This document shows positions 55,459 through 64,000 of a DNA stretch of 64,000 bases, piece by piece (the first letter of the stretch is position 1; each line of letters opens with the position of its first letter). The stretch covers positions 520,936 to 584,935 of the forward strand of contig JABLXX010000001.1 in NCBI GenBank assembly GCA_013177825.1, written 5' to 3'. The position numbers and the translations under genes are program-made. The notes beneath the pieces are model-generated. The model had not been told where the DNA came from and did no database searches. It was given only the letters and a program-made list of their open reading frames with translations. The stretch comes from Syntrophaceae bacterium. Its GTDB lineage: Bacteria > Desulfobacterota > Syntrophia > Syntrophales > PHBD01.

Positions 55459-55887
55459 TCACGGGAGAAAGCCGATCCTCCTCAGGACCCGCAGGGTGTT
55501 TCGCGACACGGGCAGGGCTTCCAGCTCGTCGGGCGACAGCCAGCGGGCGTCCGCGGCATCGTCGGCGCTCTGCACCCGGCCGGAGACATACTCCGCCGCC
55601 ACGTCCACGATGACGTAGTGGAAGCGGATCCGTCCCGCCTGGTCGCGTTCGAAGAAATCAAACGTATAGACCGGTTCGCCGGCCCGAATGACGATGCCCG
55701 TTTCCTCCAGGATCTCCCGTTCGGCGCCTTCCTGAATTGTCTCGCCCAGTTCCAGGGATCCGCCGGGAATGGCCCAGAGGCCGCGGCTGGGCTCGATGCC
55801 CCGTTGGACGAGGAGAACCCTGCCCTCCCGGATGACGATGGCCCCCACGCCGACCCGGGGCCGATCGGGGTATTCCCGCCCGCTCAT
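55459..55887 (-). CDS. NUDIX hydrolase
   Basis: A 142-residue protein with the Nudix box GSLELGETIQEG ... REILEETG near residues 42-64, including the REILEE core, consistent with hydrolysis of a nucleoside-diphosphate derivative such as ADP-ribose or 8-oxo-dGTP. The substrate is not certain. The ATG at 55887 has GGAGGT upstream and overlaps the stop of the NRDE gene (ATGA). Confidence 0.88.
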   Translation of the reverse strand: MSGREYPDRPRVGVGAIVIREGRVLLVQRGIEPSRGLWAIPGGSLELGETIQEGAEREILEETGIVIRAGEPVYTFDFFERDQAGRIRFHYVIVDVAAEYVSGRVQSADDAADARWLSPDELEALPVSRNTLRVLRRIGFLP

Positions 55888-56657
55888 GGCGACACCTCCG
55901 CGGAAAACGCGAACCGGGCCGTCATCCAGGGTTCGGGAGCGCCCTGGAAGGAGCGCTCGATGAACGTGACCCCGCCGCGGCGGTTGATCATCAGGATGGT
56001 GGAAGAGCGCGTGCCGTACGTCGGGCTCGCGATGAACAGCGGGGACAGGATCCGCTCCCAGTCGAGGCCGATCCCCGTCTCGGGAAGATCCCCGTCGGGG
56101 GCCCGTTCCATGTCCGTGAGAAGCCCGAACAATGCCTCCGGGTCCGGTTCGGGATTTTGCGCCAGGAGGAGGCGGAAGGCCTCCCGGCCCCGGCGGATCT
56201 TGGGCCAGGGCGTGTCCAGGATGGCGTTGGAGAGGCCGTGGATGCCCGGGGAAACGGGACCCGACGGCCCCCTGCTGGATAGATAGTAGAGGGAGGCAGA
56301 ATCGCCCGCGAAGAAATTGAAAGGATTGTAGTCCCGCGCCCGGGGGGTGAGTTTGTTCACGTACTCCGCCGGCCGCTCCGGGCCGGTCAGGAAGTTCCGG
56401 ACCAGCCATCCCCGGGAAGGCGTCCCGGGCCGGATGGACGCCGGGTCCCGAAAATTCGTCAGCGCCGCCCAGCGGCCCCGGCGGGTGATGCCCAGCCAGG
56501 TACCACCGTCCTGCAGGTCACGCCCGCCCAGGATGTCGGGCCGGTCTTCCCAGAAGTCAGCCGCCGCCGTCGGCCGCTCGTAGAACTCGTCCCGGTTGGC
56601 CGCCAGGATCAGCGGGTATTCGGGGTGGGCCTGCCAGGCCAGGAGGATCAGGCACAT
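55884..56657 (-). CDS. NRDE-motif (TANGO2/DUF833 family) protein
   Basis: A 257-residue protein starting MCLILLAWQAHPEYPLILAA and carrying the family NRDE at residues 21-24. NRDE/TANGO2 proteins are Ntn-hydrolase-like; the eukaryotic member influences heme or lipid handling, and the bacterial role is unclear. Cys2 follows the initiator methionine and could become the N-terminal nucleophile. One base separates it from the upstream sir2 gene. Confidence 0.88.
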   Translation of the reverse strand: MCLILLAWQAHPEYPLILAANRDEFYERPTAAADFWEDRPDILGGRDLQDGGTWLGITRRGRWAALTNFRDPASIRPGTPSRGWLVRNFLTGPERPAEYVNKLTPRARDYNPFNFFAGDSASLYYLSSRGPSGPVSPGIHGLSNAILDTPWPKIRRGREAFRLLLAQNPEPDPEALFGLLTDMERAPDGDLPETGIGLDWERILSPLFIASPTYGTRSSTILMINRRGGVTFIERSFQGAPEPWMTARFAFSAEVSP

Positions 56658-56658
56658 G

Positions 56659-57441
56659 TCAGGACAGCCTGCCCCGGACGCCCGCGAGGATCTTCTCCAT
56701 CGCGTCGCCCGCGCCGGCCCGGATGATCAGGTCCGCATCCGTGTCGTAGGGGGTGGATGTCATGTTGATGATGATGAGCCTGGCGCCGGCTTCCTTGGCA
56801 TAGGCGGGCATGTAGGCGGCGGGATAGACGACCAGGGAGGAGCCGATGACGATGAAGAGGTCGCAGCTCCGGGCGTGCAGGGTGGCGTCCCGCAGGACCT
56901 CCGGGGGAAGCATCTCGCCGAAGAAGATCACGTCGGGCTTCAGGATGCCGCGGCACTTTTCGCAGCACGGCACGTCGTGACCGGACATGGACTGCCACAG
57001 GATCGACTCCAGGGCGTAGCGCTCGCTGCAGTCGAGGCACTTCACCCAGGCCATGTTGCCGTGCAGCTCGTAGACCCGCTCGGGGTTGTTCCCCGCCTTC
57101 TGGTGCAGGTTGTCCACGTTCTGGGTGATGACGGCCCGCAGCCGCCCCATCCGCTCCAACTCCGCCACGGCCAGGTGTGCCCGGTTCGGCTCGGCGGCGG
57201 TGAACAGGCCGCTCTCCAGGAGAAACCGCCACTGCTTCCGCCGGGTCTCTGGGCTGGAGAGGAACTTGTCGATGGTGAAGTCCTCGGGATCGAACCTGGT
57301 CCAGATGCCCCCGGGACTCCGGAAGTCGGGGATGCCGGATTCGGTGCTCACGCCGGCGCCGGTGAAAACGACGAGGCTGGTCGACCGGGCGATCATTCCG
57401 GCCGCGGCGTCGATCTGCTTTTCCAGGTTCGTCTCCGTCAT
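56659..57441 (-). CDS. Sir2-family NAD-dependent protein deacylase
   Basis: A 260-residue sirtuin. The NAD-binding [15 protein letters not shown] is at residues 28-42, TQNVDNLH at 106-113, the catalytic His is His127 in ELHGN, and the zinc site is formed by Cys135, Cys138, Cys160 (or 159) and Cys163. It deacylates lysines and makes nicotinamide and O-acyl-ADP-ribose. It heads an operon with the NRDE and NUDIX genes, the latter a possible O-acetyl-ADP-ribose hydrolase by context only. Confidence 0.93.
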   Translation of the reverse strand: MTETNLEKQIDAAAGMIARSTSLVVFTGAGVSTESGIPDFRSPGGIWTRFDPEDFTIDKFLSSPETRRKQWRFLLESGLFTAAEPNRAHLAVAELERMGRLRAVITQNVDNLHQKAGNNPERVYELHGNMAWVKCLDCSERYALESILWQSMSGHDVPCCEKCRGILKPDVIFFGEMLPPEVLRDATLHARSCDLFIVIGSSLVVYPAAYMPAYAKEAGARLIIINMTSTPYDTDADLIIRAGAGDAMEKILAGVRGRLS

Positions 57442-57647
57442 GCCTGTTTCATACCCCCTCTGGAAGTCGTTCCTCTGTAAGGAGAAAGGAGGGCGATGTC
57501 AACGGGAAAGACACTTCGGGAGTGGCCGGATCGGTCCCGTTCCGGGGTTTTGGCGGCCCCGTCCGTACTTTTTGTTTGTCTTTGGCCCCCGATTTGGTTA
57601 AGGATAATCGCTCCGCTCAGGATAGTGGCTCTCCGGCAGAGGAAACC

Positions 57648-58718
57648 ATGGCAAGACGCAGGATCAAACGGTCGGCCAAGTCCGGCCTCCCCCCCGGAAC
57701 GCTCGTACACATCGGCGAACGCCGCGCGGAAGAGTCGCGGATCACCCTGCTCCGATATGAAGGGGAACATTTCGAAGAACGCGCCGTTTCGGTCAACCAG
57801 ATCGTTCGCCCGCCCCGGGATCAGGCAGGGGTTGTCTGGTACCATGTGGCGGGAATCCACGACGTAGCGGTCCTCGAACGTCTGGGAGAGGTCTTCGGTC
57901 TCCACCCCCTGATCCTGGAGGACATACTCAACACGGAGCAGCGCCCCAAGATCGACGAGGGGGATGAATATGTCTTTCTCGTCCTGAAGGGATTCGTCAT
58001 TGGAGAGAAATCCGGCGACGAGCTGATTTCCGAGCAGATCAGCCTCGTTCTTGGACCGAACTGGGTCCTGTCCCTCCAGGAACGGGAGGGGAACCGCTTC
58101 AGTGCCGTCCGGGACCGGATCGCGTCCTGTCAGGGGCGGATCTGCCGCCACGGCGCCGACTACCTGGCCTATGCCCTCCTGGATCAGCTGGTGGACGGAT
58201 ACTTCACGATCCTGGAGCAGATGCGGGAGCGGATCGGGGACGTGGAGGATGCGGTCCTGCAACACCCCGTCCCGGAGACGCTTCACGCCCTTCAGAAGCT
58301 GAAGCGGGAAGAGGCGTTCCTCCGGAAATCCGTCTGGCCCCTGCGGGAAGTCGTGAACCGCCTGGACAGGATGGAATCGAACCTGATCCGGCCGTCCATG
58401 CGGATCTACCTCCGGGATGTGTACGATCACGTGATCCAGGTCAACGACGCCATCGAGAACGACCGGGACATGCTCTCGGGCATGCTCGACATCTACCTGT
58501 CGAGCATCAACAACCGGATGAACGAGGTCATGAAGGTGCTGGCGGTCATCGCCACCATCTTCATGCCCATGACGTTCCTGGCCGGCGTGTACGGCATGAA
58601 CTTCAAGCATTTCCCGGAGATCGAGCTGGCCTGGGGCTATCCGTACCTGTTCTGGGGGCTGATCGTGGGAATGGGCCTGTCGATGTTCGTGTACTTCAAG
58701 AGAAAAAAATGGATGTAA
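57648..58718 (+). CDS. corA: CorA-type magnesium/cobalt transporter
   Basis: A 356-residue divalent cation channel. A long cytoplasmic N-terminal domain precedes two C-terminal helices; the pore signature YGMN (GMN at 316-318) lies after the first helix in TFLAGVYGMN. The start at 57648 has AGAGGA four bases upstream. The upstream gap (206 bases) is shared with the divergent sir2 operon. A rubrerythrin-like gene follows 33 bases downstream. Confidence 0.94.
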   Translation: MARRRIKRSAKSGLPPGTLVHIGERRAEESRITLLRYEGEHFEERAVSVNQIVRPPRDQAGVVWYHVAGIHDVAVLERLGEVFGLHPLILEDILNTEQRPKIDEGDEYVFLVLKGFVIGEKSGDELISEQISLVLGPNWVLSLQEREGNRFSAVRDRIASCQGRICRHGADYLAYALLDQLVDGYFTILEQMRERIGDVEDAVLQHPVPETLHALQKLKREEAFLRKSVWPLREVVNRLDRMESNLIRPSMRIYLRDVYDHVIQVNDAIENDRDMLSGMLDIYLSSINNRMNEVMKVLAVIATIFMPMTFLAGVYGMNFKHFPEIELAWGYPYLFWGLIVGMGLSMFVYFKRKKWM

Positions 58719-58751
58719 GATAACGAAAACAGAATCGAGGAGGTATTTGCA

Positions 58752-59237
58752 ATGGGAAGCCTGTTTGACGCCACCGACATCGTCCAGTTCGCCGTCCGCA
58801 TCGAGGAGAACGGCGCGAACTTCTACCGGTTCGCCGTGCAGCTCATGAAGGACGACGATGCGAAGAAGATTTTCGAGAAACTTGCAGACGAAGAGGTGAA
58901 GCACGGGAAAACCTTTTCCCGGATTTTCGCCGCCATGGAGAAGAGTCCGCCGCCGCCGGAGCTGTTCGAGGGGGAATACGGCGCGTACCTGCGGAATTAC
59001 GTGGACAATGCCGTCATCTTCAAGAAGGACGTCCTCGACAAAGAAATGGCCCTCGTGAAGGACACCGTCTCGGCGCTGGATTTCGGAATCCGCCGGGAAC
59101 TCGACTCCATCACCTACTACCATGAGATCAAGCAGCTCCTGGGAGCCGGAAATTTCGACGCGGTGGACAAGATCATCGCCGAGGAGCGGAAGCACTTCTG
59201 CATCCTGACGGACCTGAAGGCGAAGTACTCGAAGTAA
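58752..59237 (+). CDS. Rubrerythrin/ferritin-like diiron protein
   Basis: A 161-residue four-helix protein with a diiron pattern: Glu18-Glu19, Glu47-Glu48 and His51 in EEVKHG in the first half, and Glu115 with HE and EERKHF (141-146) in the second. It lacks the C-terminal rubredoxin domain of classical rubrerythrin. A role in peroxide reduction or iron handling is inferred. AGGAGG lies upstream of the ATG. A large hairpin follows its stop. Confidence 0.85.
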   Translation: MGSLFDATDIVQFAVRIEENGANFYRFAVQLMKDDDAKKIFEKLADEEVKHGKTFSRIFAAMEKSPPPPELFEGEYGAYLRNYVDNAVIFKKDVLDKEMALVKDTVSALDFGIRRELDSITYYHEIKQLLGAGNFDAVDKIIAEERKHFCILTDLKAKYSK

Positions 59238-59243
59238 ATTCGG

Positions 59244-59280
59244 CATGGATGCCCGGAGCGAGCCGTTTCGGGCATCCATG
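59244..59280 (+). terminator. Perfect 12-bp hairpin after the rubrerythrin-like gene
   Basis: CATGGATGCCCG (59244-59255) pairs with 59269-59280 around a 13-base loop. There is no U-tract, so it may be a 3' end stabiliser or a Rho-assisted terminator rather than an intrinsic one. Confidence 0.4.
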
Positions 59281-59313
59281 TGTAGGAAAAAGGAAGGGGG
59301 AGAGATTGAATTC

Positions 59314-59994
59314 ATGGCCACAATGAACCTGACAAAGGAAGGATCCGTTTACGTCCTCACCCTGACGAACGGAGTGGAACAGAACACCATGACCCTGGAC
59401 TGGACCGCCGAATTCCAGGCCGCCCTGGACGAAGTCGCGGCGGCCGAGGGAAACGCGGCCTTGATGGTCACGAGCGACGACCCGAAATTCTGGAGCAACG
59501 GGATCAACCTGCCCTGGCTCCTCGCCCAGCCCAAGGACTGCTTCCCGAAGCTGGCGAAGCAGCTCGACGACCTGTTCGTGCGGATCGCCCTCTTGGACAT
59601 GCCCACGGTGGCCTGCCTCGTGGGGCACACCTTCGCCGGGGCGGCCGTCATGTCCACCTGCTTCGACTTCCGCCTCATGCGGGAGGACCGGGGCTTCTTC
59701 TGCTTTTCCGAGGTGGACGTCCGGGTCCCCTTCACGCCCCTGATGCACGAGATGATTTCCACCCTGGCGGATTACCCCAGCCTGCGGGAGCTGATGCTGA
59801 CGGGGAAGCGGATCGCCGGGCCCGAGGCCCTGGCCATGAAGGTCGTCTCGGCGATCTACACGGGCGACGTCCTGCCGGCGAAGGCCATGGAACTTGCTGA
59901 TTTCCTGTCCAAGAAGGACCGGGCGACCTACACCTCCATCAAGCGGGGTCTCCGGAAGGGGCTCGTCGCCATGGTGGAGGCGCAGAAGAAATAG
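59314..59994 (+). CDS. Enoyl-CoA hydratase/isomerase family protein
   Basis: A 226-residue crotonase-fold protein, short for the family. SNGINLPWLL, GHTFAGAAVMSTCFDFRLM (oxyanion-hole region, near 105-122) and FFCFSEVDVRVPFTP resemble eukaryotic and plant delta3,delta2-enoyl-CoA isomerases. A role in fatty acid degradation fits syntrophic or sulfate-reducing lifestyles, but the exact reaction is not settled. The ATG at 59314 follows GGGGGAG at long spacing; an ATG three codons later is possible. Confidence 0.82.
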   Translation: MATMNLTKEGSVYVLTLTNGVEQNTMTLDWTAEFQAALDEVAAAEGNAALMVTSDDPKFWSNGINLPWLLAQPKDCFPKLAKQLDDLFVRIALLDMPTVACLVGHTFAGAAVMSTCFDFRLMREDRGFFCFSEVDVRVPFTPLMHEMISTLADYPSLRELMLTGKRIAGPEALAMKVVSAIYTGDVLPAKAMELADFLSKKDRATYTSIKRGLRKGLVAMVEAQKK

Positions 59995-60067
59995 ACACGG
60001 CCCCGGGGAGGGATTTCGGATCGATCCACGGGAGTACGGACCCTGCGGCAAAGGACGGGTGAACGAC

Positions 60068-61411
60068 ATGGCGAGCCGGACGAACGACGACCACGTTTTC
60101 TACCGGAGCCCCGCGAAGTTCTATCCCACGGTGGAGCGGGGCGAGGGCGTCTACCTCTGGGACAGCGACGGGAAACGGTACCTCGACGGCTCCGGCGGAG
60201 CCGTGGTGGCCTCCATCGGCCACGGCATCCGGGAGATTGCCGCGGCCGCGGCGGTCCAGATGGAGAAGGTCACCTTCGTCCACGGCAGCCAGTTCACGAG
60301 CCGTCCCGCCATGGATCTGGCAGAGCGGCTGGTCGGGATGGCATCCCCCAGGCTGGAGCGGGTCTACTACTGCTCCATCGGCTCCGAGGCGGTGGAGACG
60401 GCCGTCAAAATGGTCCGGCAGTACCAGGTGGACCGGGGGAAGCCCTCGAAATACAAGGTCATCTCCCGCTGGACCAGCTTCCACGGCAACTCCCTGGGCG
60501 CCCTGTCCCTGGGGGGCCACACGGGACGGCGGAAGTATTACCTGCCCCTGTTCCCCCACACGCCCCACATCCCCCCGGCCTACTGCTACCGGTGCCCCTG
60601 GGGCCGGGAGCCCGACTCGTGCTCCCTGGAATGCGCCGACGAGCTGGAGCGGGCCATCCTGTACGAGGGACCGGACGCCGTGTCGGCCTTCATCGCCGAG
60701 CCCGTTGTCGGGGCCACCGCGGGCTGCCTCGTACCGAAGGACGGCTATTTTCAGAGAATCCGGGAAATCTGCGACCGCTACGACGTGCTCCTGATCGCCG
60801 ACGAGGTCATGACCGGGGTCGGCCGGACGGGGCGGAACTTCGCCCTCGAACACTGGGGCGTCGTCCCGGACCTGATCGTCTGCGCCAAGGGGCTCTCGGC
60901 GGGCTACCATCCCGTCAACGTGGTCATTGCCAAGGGAGAGATCCACCGGGTCATCCGGGAGGCCACGGGGACCTTCGTCCACGGCCACACCTATAGCCAG
61001 AACCCCCTGGGATGCGCCGTCGCCCTGGCGGTCCTCGACTACATGGACGCCCACGGCCTGGTGAAGCGATCCGCCGTCCTGGGGGCGTATCTCCTCGAAA
61101 AGCTCCAGGTTCTCCGCCGGCACCCCATGGTCGGGGACATCCGGGGTCTGGGACTCTTCGCCGGGGTGGAACTGGTGAAGGACCGGGAGACGAAGGAGAC
61201 CTTCGCGCCGGCGCAGAAGGTCAACGCTCTCGTCGGGAGCCGGGCCTTCGCGAAGGGCCTCATCACCTATCCCGGTGGAGGCGGTGCCGACGGCGTCCGC
61301 GGCGACCACATCCTCCTGGCTCCGCCCTTCATCATCACGGAGGCCCAGATCGACGACCTGGTCGCCGTGCTCGACGAGGCGATCGGCGAGGTGGCGGCGG
61401 AACTGAAATAG
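60068..61411 (+). CDS. Class III aminotransferase (PLP-dependent)
   Basis: A 447-residue fold-type I enzyme. YLDGSGGAVVASIGHG near residues 38-53, SEAVETAVKM near 107-116, LLIADEVMTGVGRTG and the PLP-binding Lys274 in DLIVCAKGLSAG are visible. Related to beta-alanine/omega-amino acid:pyruvate and diaminobutyrate-type aminotransferases; the amine donor is unknown. The ATG at 60068 is used; a GTG at 60059 with AAAGGA four bases upstream is an equally good start. Follows the enoyl-CoA gene by 73 bases. Confidence 0.88.
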   Translation: MASRTNDDHVFYRSPAKFYPTVERGEGVYLWDSDGKRYLDGSGGAVVASIGHGIREIAAAAAVQMEKVTFVHGSQFTSRPAMDLAERLVGMASPRLERVYYCSIGSEAVETAVKMVRQYQVDRGKPSKYKVISRWTSFHGNSLGALSLGGHTGRRKYYLPLFPHTPHIPPAYCYRCPWGREPDSCSLECADELERAILYEGPDAVSAFIAEPVVGATAGCLVPKDGYFQRIREICDRYDVLLIADEVMTGVGRTGRNFALEHWGVVPDLIVCAKGLSAGYHPVNVVIAKGEIHRVIREATGTFVHGHTYSQNPLGCAVALAVLDYMDAHGLVKRSAVLGAYLLEKLQVLRRHPMVGDIRGLGLFAGVELVKDRETKETFAPAQKVNALVGSRAFAKGLITYPGGGGADGVRGDHILLAPPFIITEAQIDDLVAVLDEAIGEVAAELK

Positions 61412-61431
61412 ATCCTGCGGGATCTCCAGGT

Positions 61432-62034
61432 TCAGGAATTTCCGCCCGCAGCTCCGTCCGTCACTTTCTCGTAGGCGATCTGCCGGCCCCGGCGGGCATA
61501 AGCGTCTTCCAGGATTTCCTCCCTGCTCCGGAACATGTCCGTTTCCGGAATCCCCAGTCTCTCCAGCATGCGCCGCTCTGTCTCCTGTTGCGGTTCGATG
61601 GATCCGTCCGCCAGGATGTGCAGTACTTCGACGCCCCGTTTCCGGAGGTGACGGCCCACGAGAACGGTCCGGTGACAGTCCAGGGGATCCTTCTCCGCGC
61701 ACAGCAGGACAACGCGATACGTTTCGATTCCCTTCAGGACACGTTCGATGCCTTGCCGGAATGGTTCATCCCGGGCCAGCCGGTCGAAGCGAACCTTGCC
61801 GTTCGTGTAGTGTTCCGGGTTTTCGCTCCGCGCCCCAAGCTCACGGCCAAGGAAGGCATACGCGATTCCTGCCCCCTTCAATTTCGGCTGAAGCTCGCTC
61901 CTGCTGAAATGGGGAGAATGGCGGCTGTAAGGTTGGGACCGGACGTCCGCAACGGCGTCAATGCCGTGGTTTTGAAGCAATCGGAGAAATTCCGCCCATG
62001 AGTGGTTCGAATGGCCGATGGTGTAAACCTGCAT
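61432..62034 (-). CDS. DUF488 family protein
   Basis: A 200-residue protein with the DUF488 signature: TIGHSNHSWAEFLRLL at the start, DVRSQPYSRH near 33-42 and VLLCAEKDPLDCHRTVL (about 108-124), the conserved CxE...CHR block. Function unknown; some members occur in defence or DNA-related settings, none here. Convergent with the aminotransferase gene, 20 bases apart. Confidence 0.85.
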   Translation of the reverse strand: MQVYTIGHSNHSWAEFLRLLQNHGIDAVADVRSQPYSRHSPHFSRSELQPKLKGAGIAYAFLGRELGARSENPEHYTNGKVRFDRLARDEPFRQGIERVLKGIETYRVVLLCAEKDPLDCHRTVLVGRHLRKRGVEVLHILADGSIEPQQETERRMLERLGIPETDMFRSREEILEDAYARRGRQIAYEKVTDGAAGGNS

Positions 62035-62149
62035 GATCGCCTGGCTAGCTCCTCTAATCGAAGGTCTGCCAGGCGAAATCGGGCGCTGCCTGCTTGGCGG
62101 AAGGGGATTCCGGAGAGGTTTTCATGTGCGGACTTCCCTGGTCGCTACT

Positions 62150-62929
62150 TCATTTCATGAGAAGCATCTCGTCCCACTTGCTGTAGAGAAAACGGATAAA
62201 ATCGTACTCGAACGGGAAGCCGCTCTCATAATACCGGAACGGTACCCGATGCCGCGCGTCGACGGCCTCCAGCGCGGATGTGCCGGCGAGAACGATTTCT
62301 CCGTGATCGACGCCCTTGAGGGGGTCGATCACGCTGATCAGCGCATAGCGGATGCCGGCGTCCACCGCGGATCCGCCGGCGCTGCGCAGGTTGTTGGGAC
62401 CCAGCACCGGCAGGACCAGGTAGGGACCGGAATCGACGTTCCAGTGGCCCAGGGTCTGTCCGAAACCCTCGTTTTGCTTCGCCAGGCCCATCGGTGTGGC
62501 CGGGTCGAGCAGGCCGCCGATGCCGATGGTGCTGTTGGCCAGGAAGCGGCCGAACGTGATCAGGAACTTCTTCCCTTTCAGCTGGAAGGCGCTGTTGTAG
62601 AGCGTGCGGAACTCTCCGATGTTGCCGAAAAAGTTGGAAATCCCTTTCCGGGCGAAGGTGGGGACGACAAACTCGTAACCCCGCACGACGGGGAGAAAGA
62701 AGTATTTATCGAACCGGTAATTGAAGTTGTACATGCTGCGGTTGAAGCCCTCCCAGGGATCCGCAATGTCGGCGATCCGCTCGTCGTCACTGAATTCGGC
62801 GACCGTGTGCCTGGCAGGCTCCTCGGGAGGCAGCGCCGAGGTCCTTGTCACGGCGCACCCGGAAAGGAACAGGACCAGGTACAGGGCGACGACGAAAAAC
62901 GGGCATGTGCGAGAAAGGAGAAACGTCAT
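62150..62929 (-). CDS. MlaA (VacJ) family lipoprotein
   Basis: A 259-residue outer-membrane lipoprotein: lipobox FLSGC with Cys25, then DPWEGFNRSMYNFNYRFDKY and the MlaA core with NTTVGIGG-like NSTIGIGGLLDPA and GPYLVLPVLGP. MlaA removes phospholipids from the outer leaflet of the outer membrane with OmpC-type porins and the Mla pathway. No mlaB-F genes lie in the window. The upstream hydrolase gene ends 10 bases before it, so they are probably cotranscribed. Confidence 0.92.
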   Translation of the reverse strand: MTFLLSRTCPFFVVALYLVLFLSGCAVTRTSALPPEEPARHTVAEFSDDERIADIADPWEGFNRSMYNFNYRFDKYFFLPVVRGYEFVVPTFARKGISNFFGNIGEFRTLYNSAFQLKGKKFLITFGRFLANSTIGIGGLLDPATPMGLAKQNEGFGQTLGHWNVDSGPYLVLPVLGPNNLRSAGGSAVDAGIRYALISVIDPLKGVDHGEIVLAGTSALEAVDARHRVPFRYYESGFPFEYDFIRFLYSKWDEMLLMK

Positions 62930-62939
62930 GCGGTACGCC

Positions 62940-64000
62940 TCATTCCTGTTTGAAGAAGCCGATGAAGTCGGCCATGTTGTCCCGGTATTCCAGGTTGCCC
63001 ATGTGGCCCCCTCGGGGATAGATCCTGGCCCGCTCGCCGAACAGCCCGCGGAGGTAGTCGACCTCCTCCTTCGTCAGGATGAAGTCGTCTTCGTTCGTCA
63101 TCGCCCCGAACTTGGGGGACGCTTTCAGGTACCCTTCGATGCTCCTGAGGCCAAGGGAAGCGATGTACGCGGCCCGGTCAAGACCCGGCCGCTTCTTCCG
63201 GATATAGGGATAGAAGTATTCATCGAAATAGGTGAGGAAACTCAGATGGACGGACACCCGGAAATAGTCGCCAAGCGGGTCGGTGGCACCGAGGACCCGG
63301 TTTTTCGGCACGACGTAGCCGCTGTTGGTCATGACGTCCGAGGAAAAGACCATTCCGGCCAGGGAGATCCGGAAGGAAAGACCGATCAGGCCTCCGCTTT
63401 CATCGCGGGAGAAAAGATGGGCCTTGTAGACCGCGTAGAGGAAATTGTCGTCGATGTCGACGTAATCGCCCCTGCGGTAGAAATCGATGACTTTGGCGAG
63501 CATCCGGTTGAAATAGACTCCGATCTTCCGTGATCCTCCGGGTATTCTCTCCAGCAGTCCCTCGATGCGGTTTACGGAGTTGAAGAGGTTCACCGCCGGA
63601 TTGACCAGAAGGACCTTGCGAAAGTTGAAAACCTTCCTCTCTTCGTCCAGCCGGGCCACGAAAGCGGCATGGGTCCCGCCCAGGCTGTATCCGCAGAGGT
63701 GGAATTCGGACACCTCGACGTCCGCCTTCACCCTGTCCCAGGCGAGTTCCATTGCCCGGTGGAGATCCTCCGCGTCTTCCGTCAGATCGCCGGGGACGTG
63801 GCTTCGAGAGGCATTGATGATAAAGTTCGGGTGGGTCGGAGACGGCAGCGTAATGACATGATAGCCTGCTTTGTAGAGCGCCGCCATCATCGCCAACGCC
63901 TTCTGCGACTGGTCGTCGGCGCCGGTCCCGGCGATCAGGAAAACCAGGGGCGCCTTCCTGTCCTGGTAGGCCAGCGTGCAGCGGAGCCCTTCATCGTAAA
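62940..64000 (-). CDS. Alpha/beta-hydrolase fold protein (5' end beyond the window)
   Basis: At least 353 residues of a gene whose beginning lies past the right edge. APLVFLIAGTGADDQ gives the oxyanion strand, CGYSLGGTHA the nucleophile elbow (GYSLG), and a C-terminal GGHMGNLEYR supplies the likely catalytic histidine. In-frame internal ATGs near 63887-63890 are not the start because sequence similarity to the fold extends upstream without a stop. Located directly upstream of the MlaA-like lipoprotein; a lipase or lipid-metabolism role is inferred only from the neighbour. Confidence 0.82.
   Translation of the reverse strand, partial: YDEGLRCTLAYQDRKAPLVFLIAGTGADDQSQKALAMMAALYKAGYHVITLPSPTHPNFIINASRSHVPGDLTEDAEDLHRAMELAWDRVKADVEVSEFHLCGYSLGGTHAAFVARLDEERKVFNFRKVLLVNPAVNLFNSVNRIEGLLERIPGGSRKIGVYFNRMLAKVIDFYRRGDYVDIDDNFLYAVYKAHLFSRDESGGLIGLSFRISLAGMVFSSDVMTNSGYVVPKNRVLGATDPLGDYFRVSVHLSFLTYFDEYFYPYIRKKRPGLDRAAYIASLGLRSIEGYLKASPKFGAMTNEDDFILTKEEVDYLRGLFGERARIYPRGGHMGNLEYRDNMADFIGFFKQE

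Overview
The window is 64 kb of GC-rich, gene-dense bacterial chromosome. It shows diderm features (two tripartite RND pumps, an MlaA-type lipoprotein, several lipobox signal peptides) and a set of housekeeping genes typical of Desulfobacterota (the former Deltaproteobacteria). My best guess is a Syntrophales-like relative, inferred from gene content and from short repeats placed between genes. I see no rRNA, tRNA, CRISPR array, prophage, transposase or plasmid gene.

Layout. 1-2.6 kb: an edge fragment of a small exported protein, a small membrane protein, and a DUF47-Pit phosphate uptake pair. 2.6-6.8 kb (minus): UPF0173 hydrolase, an alkyl-DHAP-synthase-like flavoprotein and a GlpD-type dehydrogenase, a possible ether-lipid or glycerol-phosphate operon. 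6.9-8.2 kb (plus): purE and a Sua5/TsaC gene, then repeat copy A. 8.7-12 kb (minus): purU, a Cys-rich protein, hpt and a zinc-ribbon membrane protein. 12.2-19.2 kb (plus): an unknown gene, a TIGR03084-type protein, a TIGR03960/TIGR03936 radical SAM protein, rplU-rpmA, obgE-proB. 19.2-26.8 kb (minus): an acyltransferase, then an RND pump under a TetR regulator with two matching operators. 26.9-37 kb (minus): flavodoxin-like reductase, acyl-CoA ligase, Coa1-TPR protein, ogt, mntP, uvrC, recO, pyrC, pyrB, pyrR, the last group headed by a recognisable PyrR attenuator.

37-40 kb (plus): trkA-trkH potassium uptake. 40-42.6 kb (minus): methyltransferase, rpiA, a 60-aa ORF and a DUF523/DUF1722 protein. 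42.7-48.3 kb (minus): a second RND pump. 48.4-55.4 kb (minus): DUF2065, queA, tgt, yajC, secD, secF, DUF456, lepB, a queuosine and protein-export block in which queA and tgt are separated by about 540 bp of repeats. 55.4-57.4 kb (minus): Sir2, NRDE and NUDIX genes. 57.6-61.4 kb (plus): corA, a rubrerythrin-like protein, an enoyl-CoA hydratase/isomerase and a class III aminotransferase. 61.4-64 kb (minus): DUF488, MlaA-like lipoprotein and an alpha/beta hydrolase cut by the window edge.

The most unexplained signal is a ~315-bp intergenic repeat present as two nearly full copies (8232-8545 and 53655-53971) and one 5' fragment (40030-40063). Its 3' two thirds are about 96% identical between copies. 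The only large divergent block is replaced by a different sequence in each copy that nevertheless forms a long perfect hairpin, and the flanks also pair. This looks like a structured RNA or DNA element with a variable hairpin module. A separate palindromic repeat family (54002-54121, with half copies at 39932-39988 and 16911-16951) lies beside it at two of the three loci.
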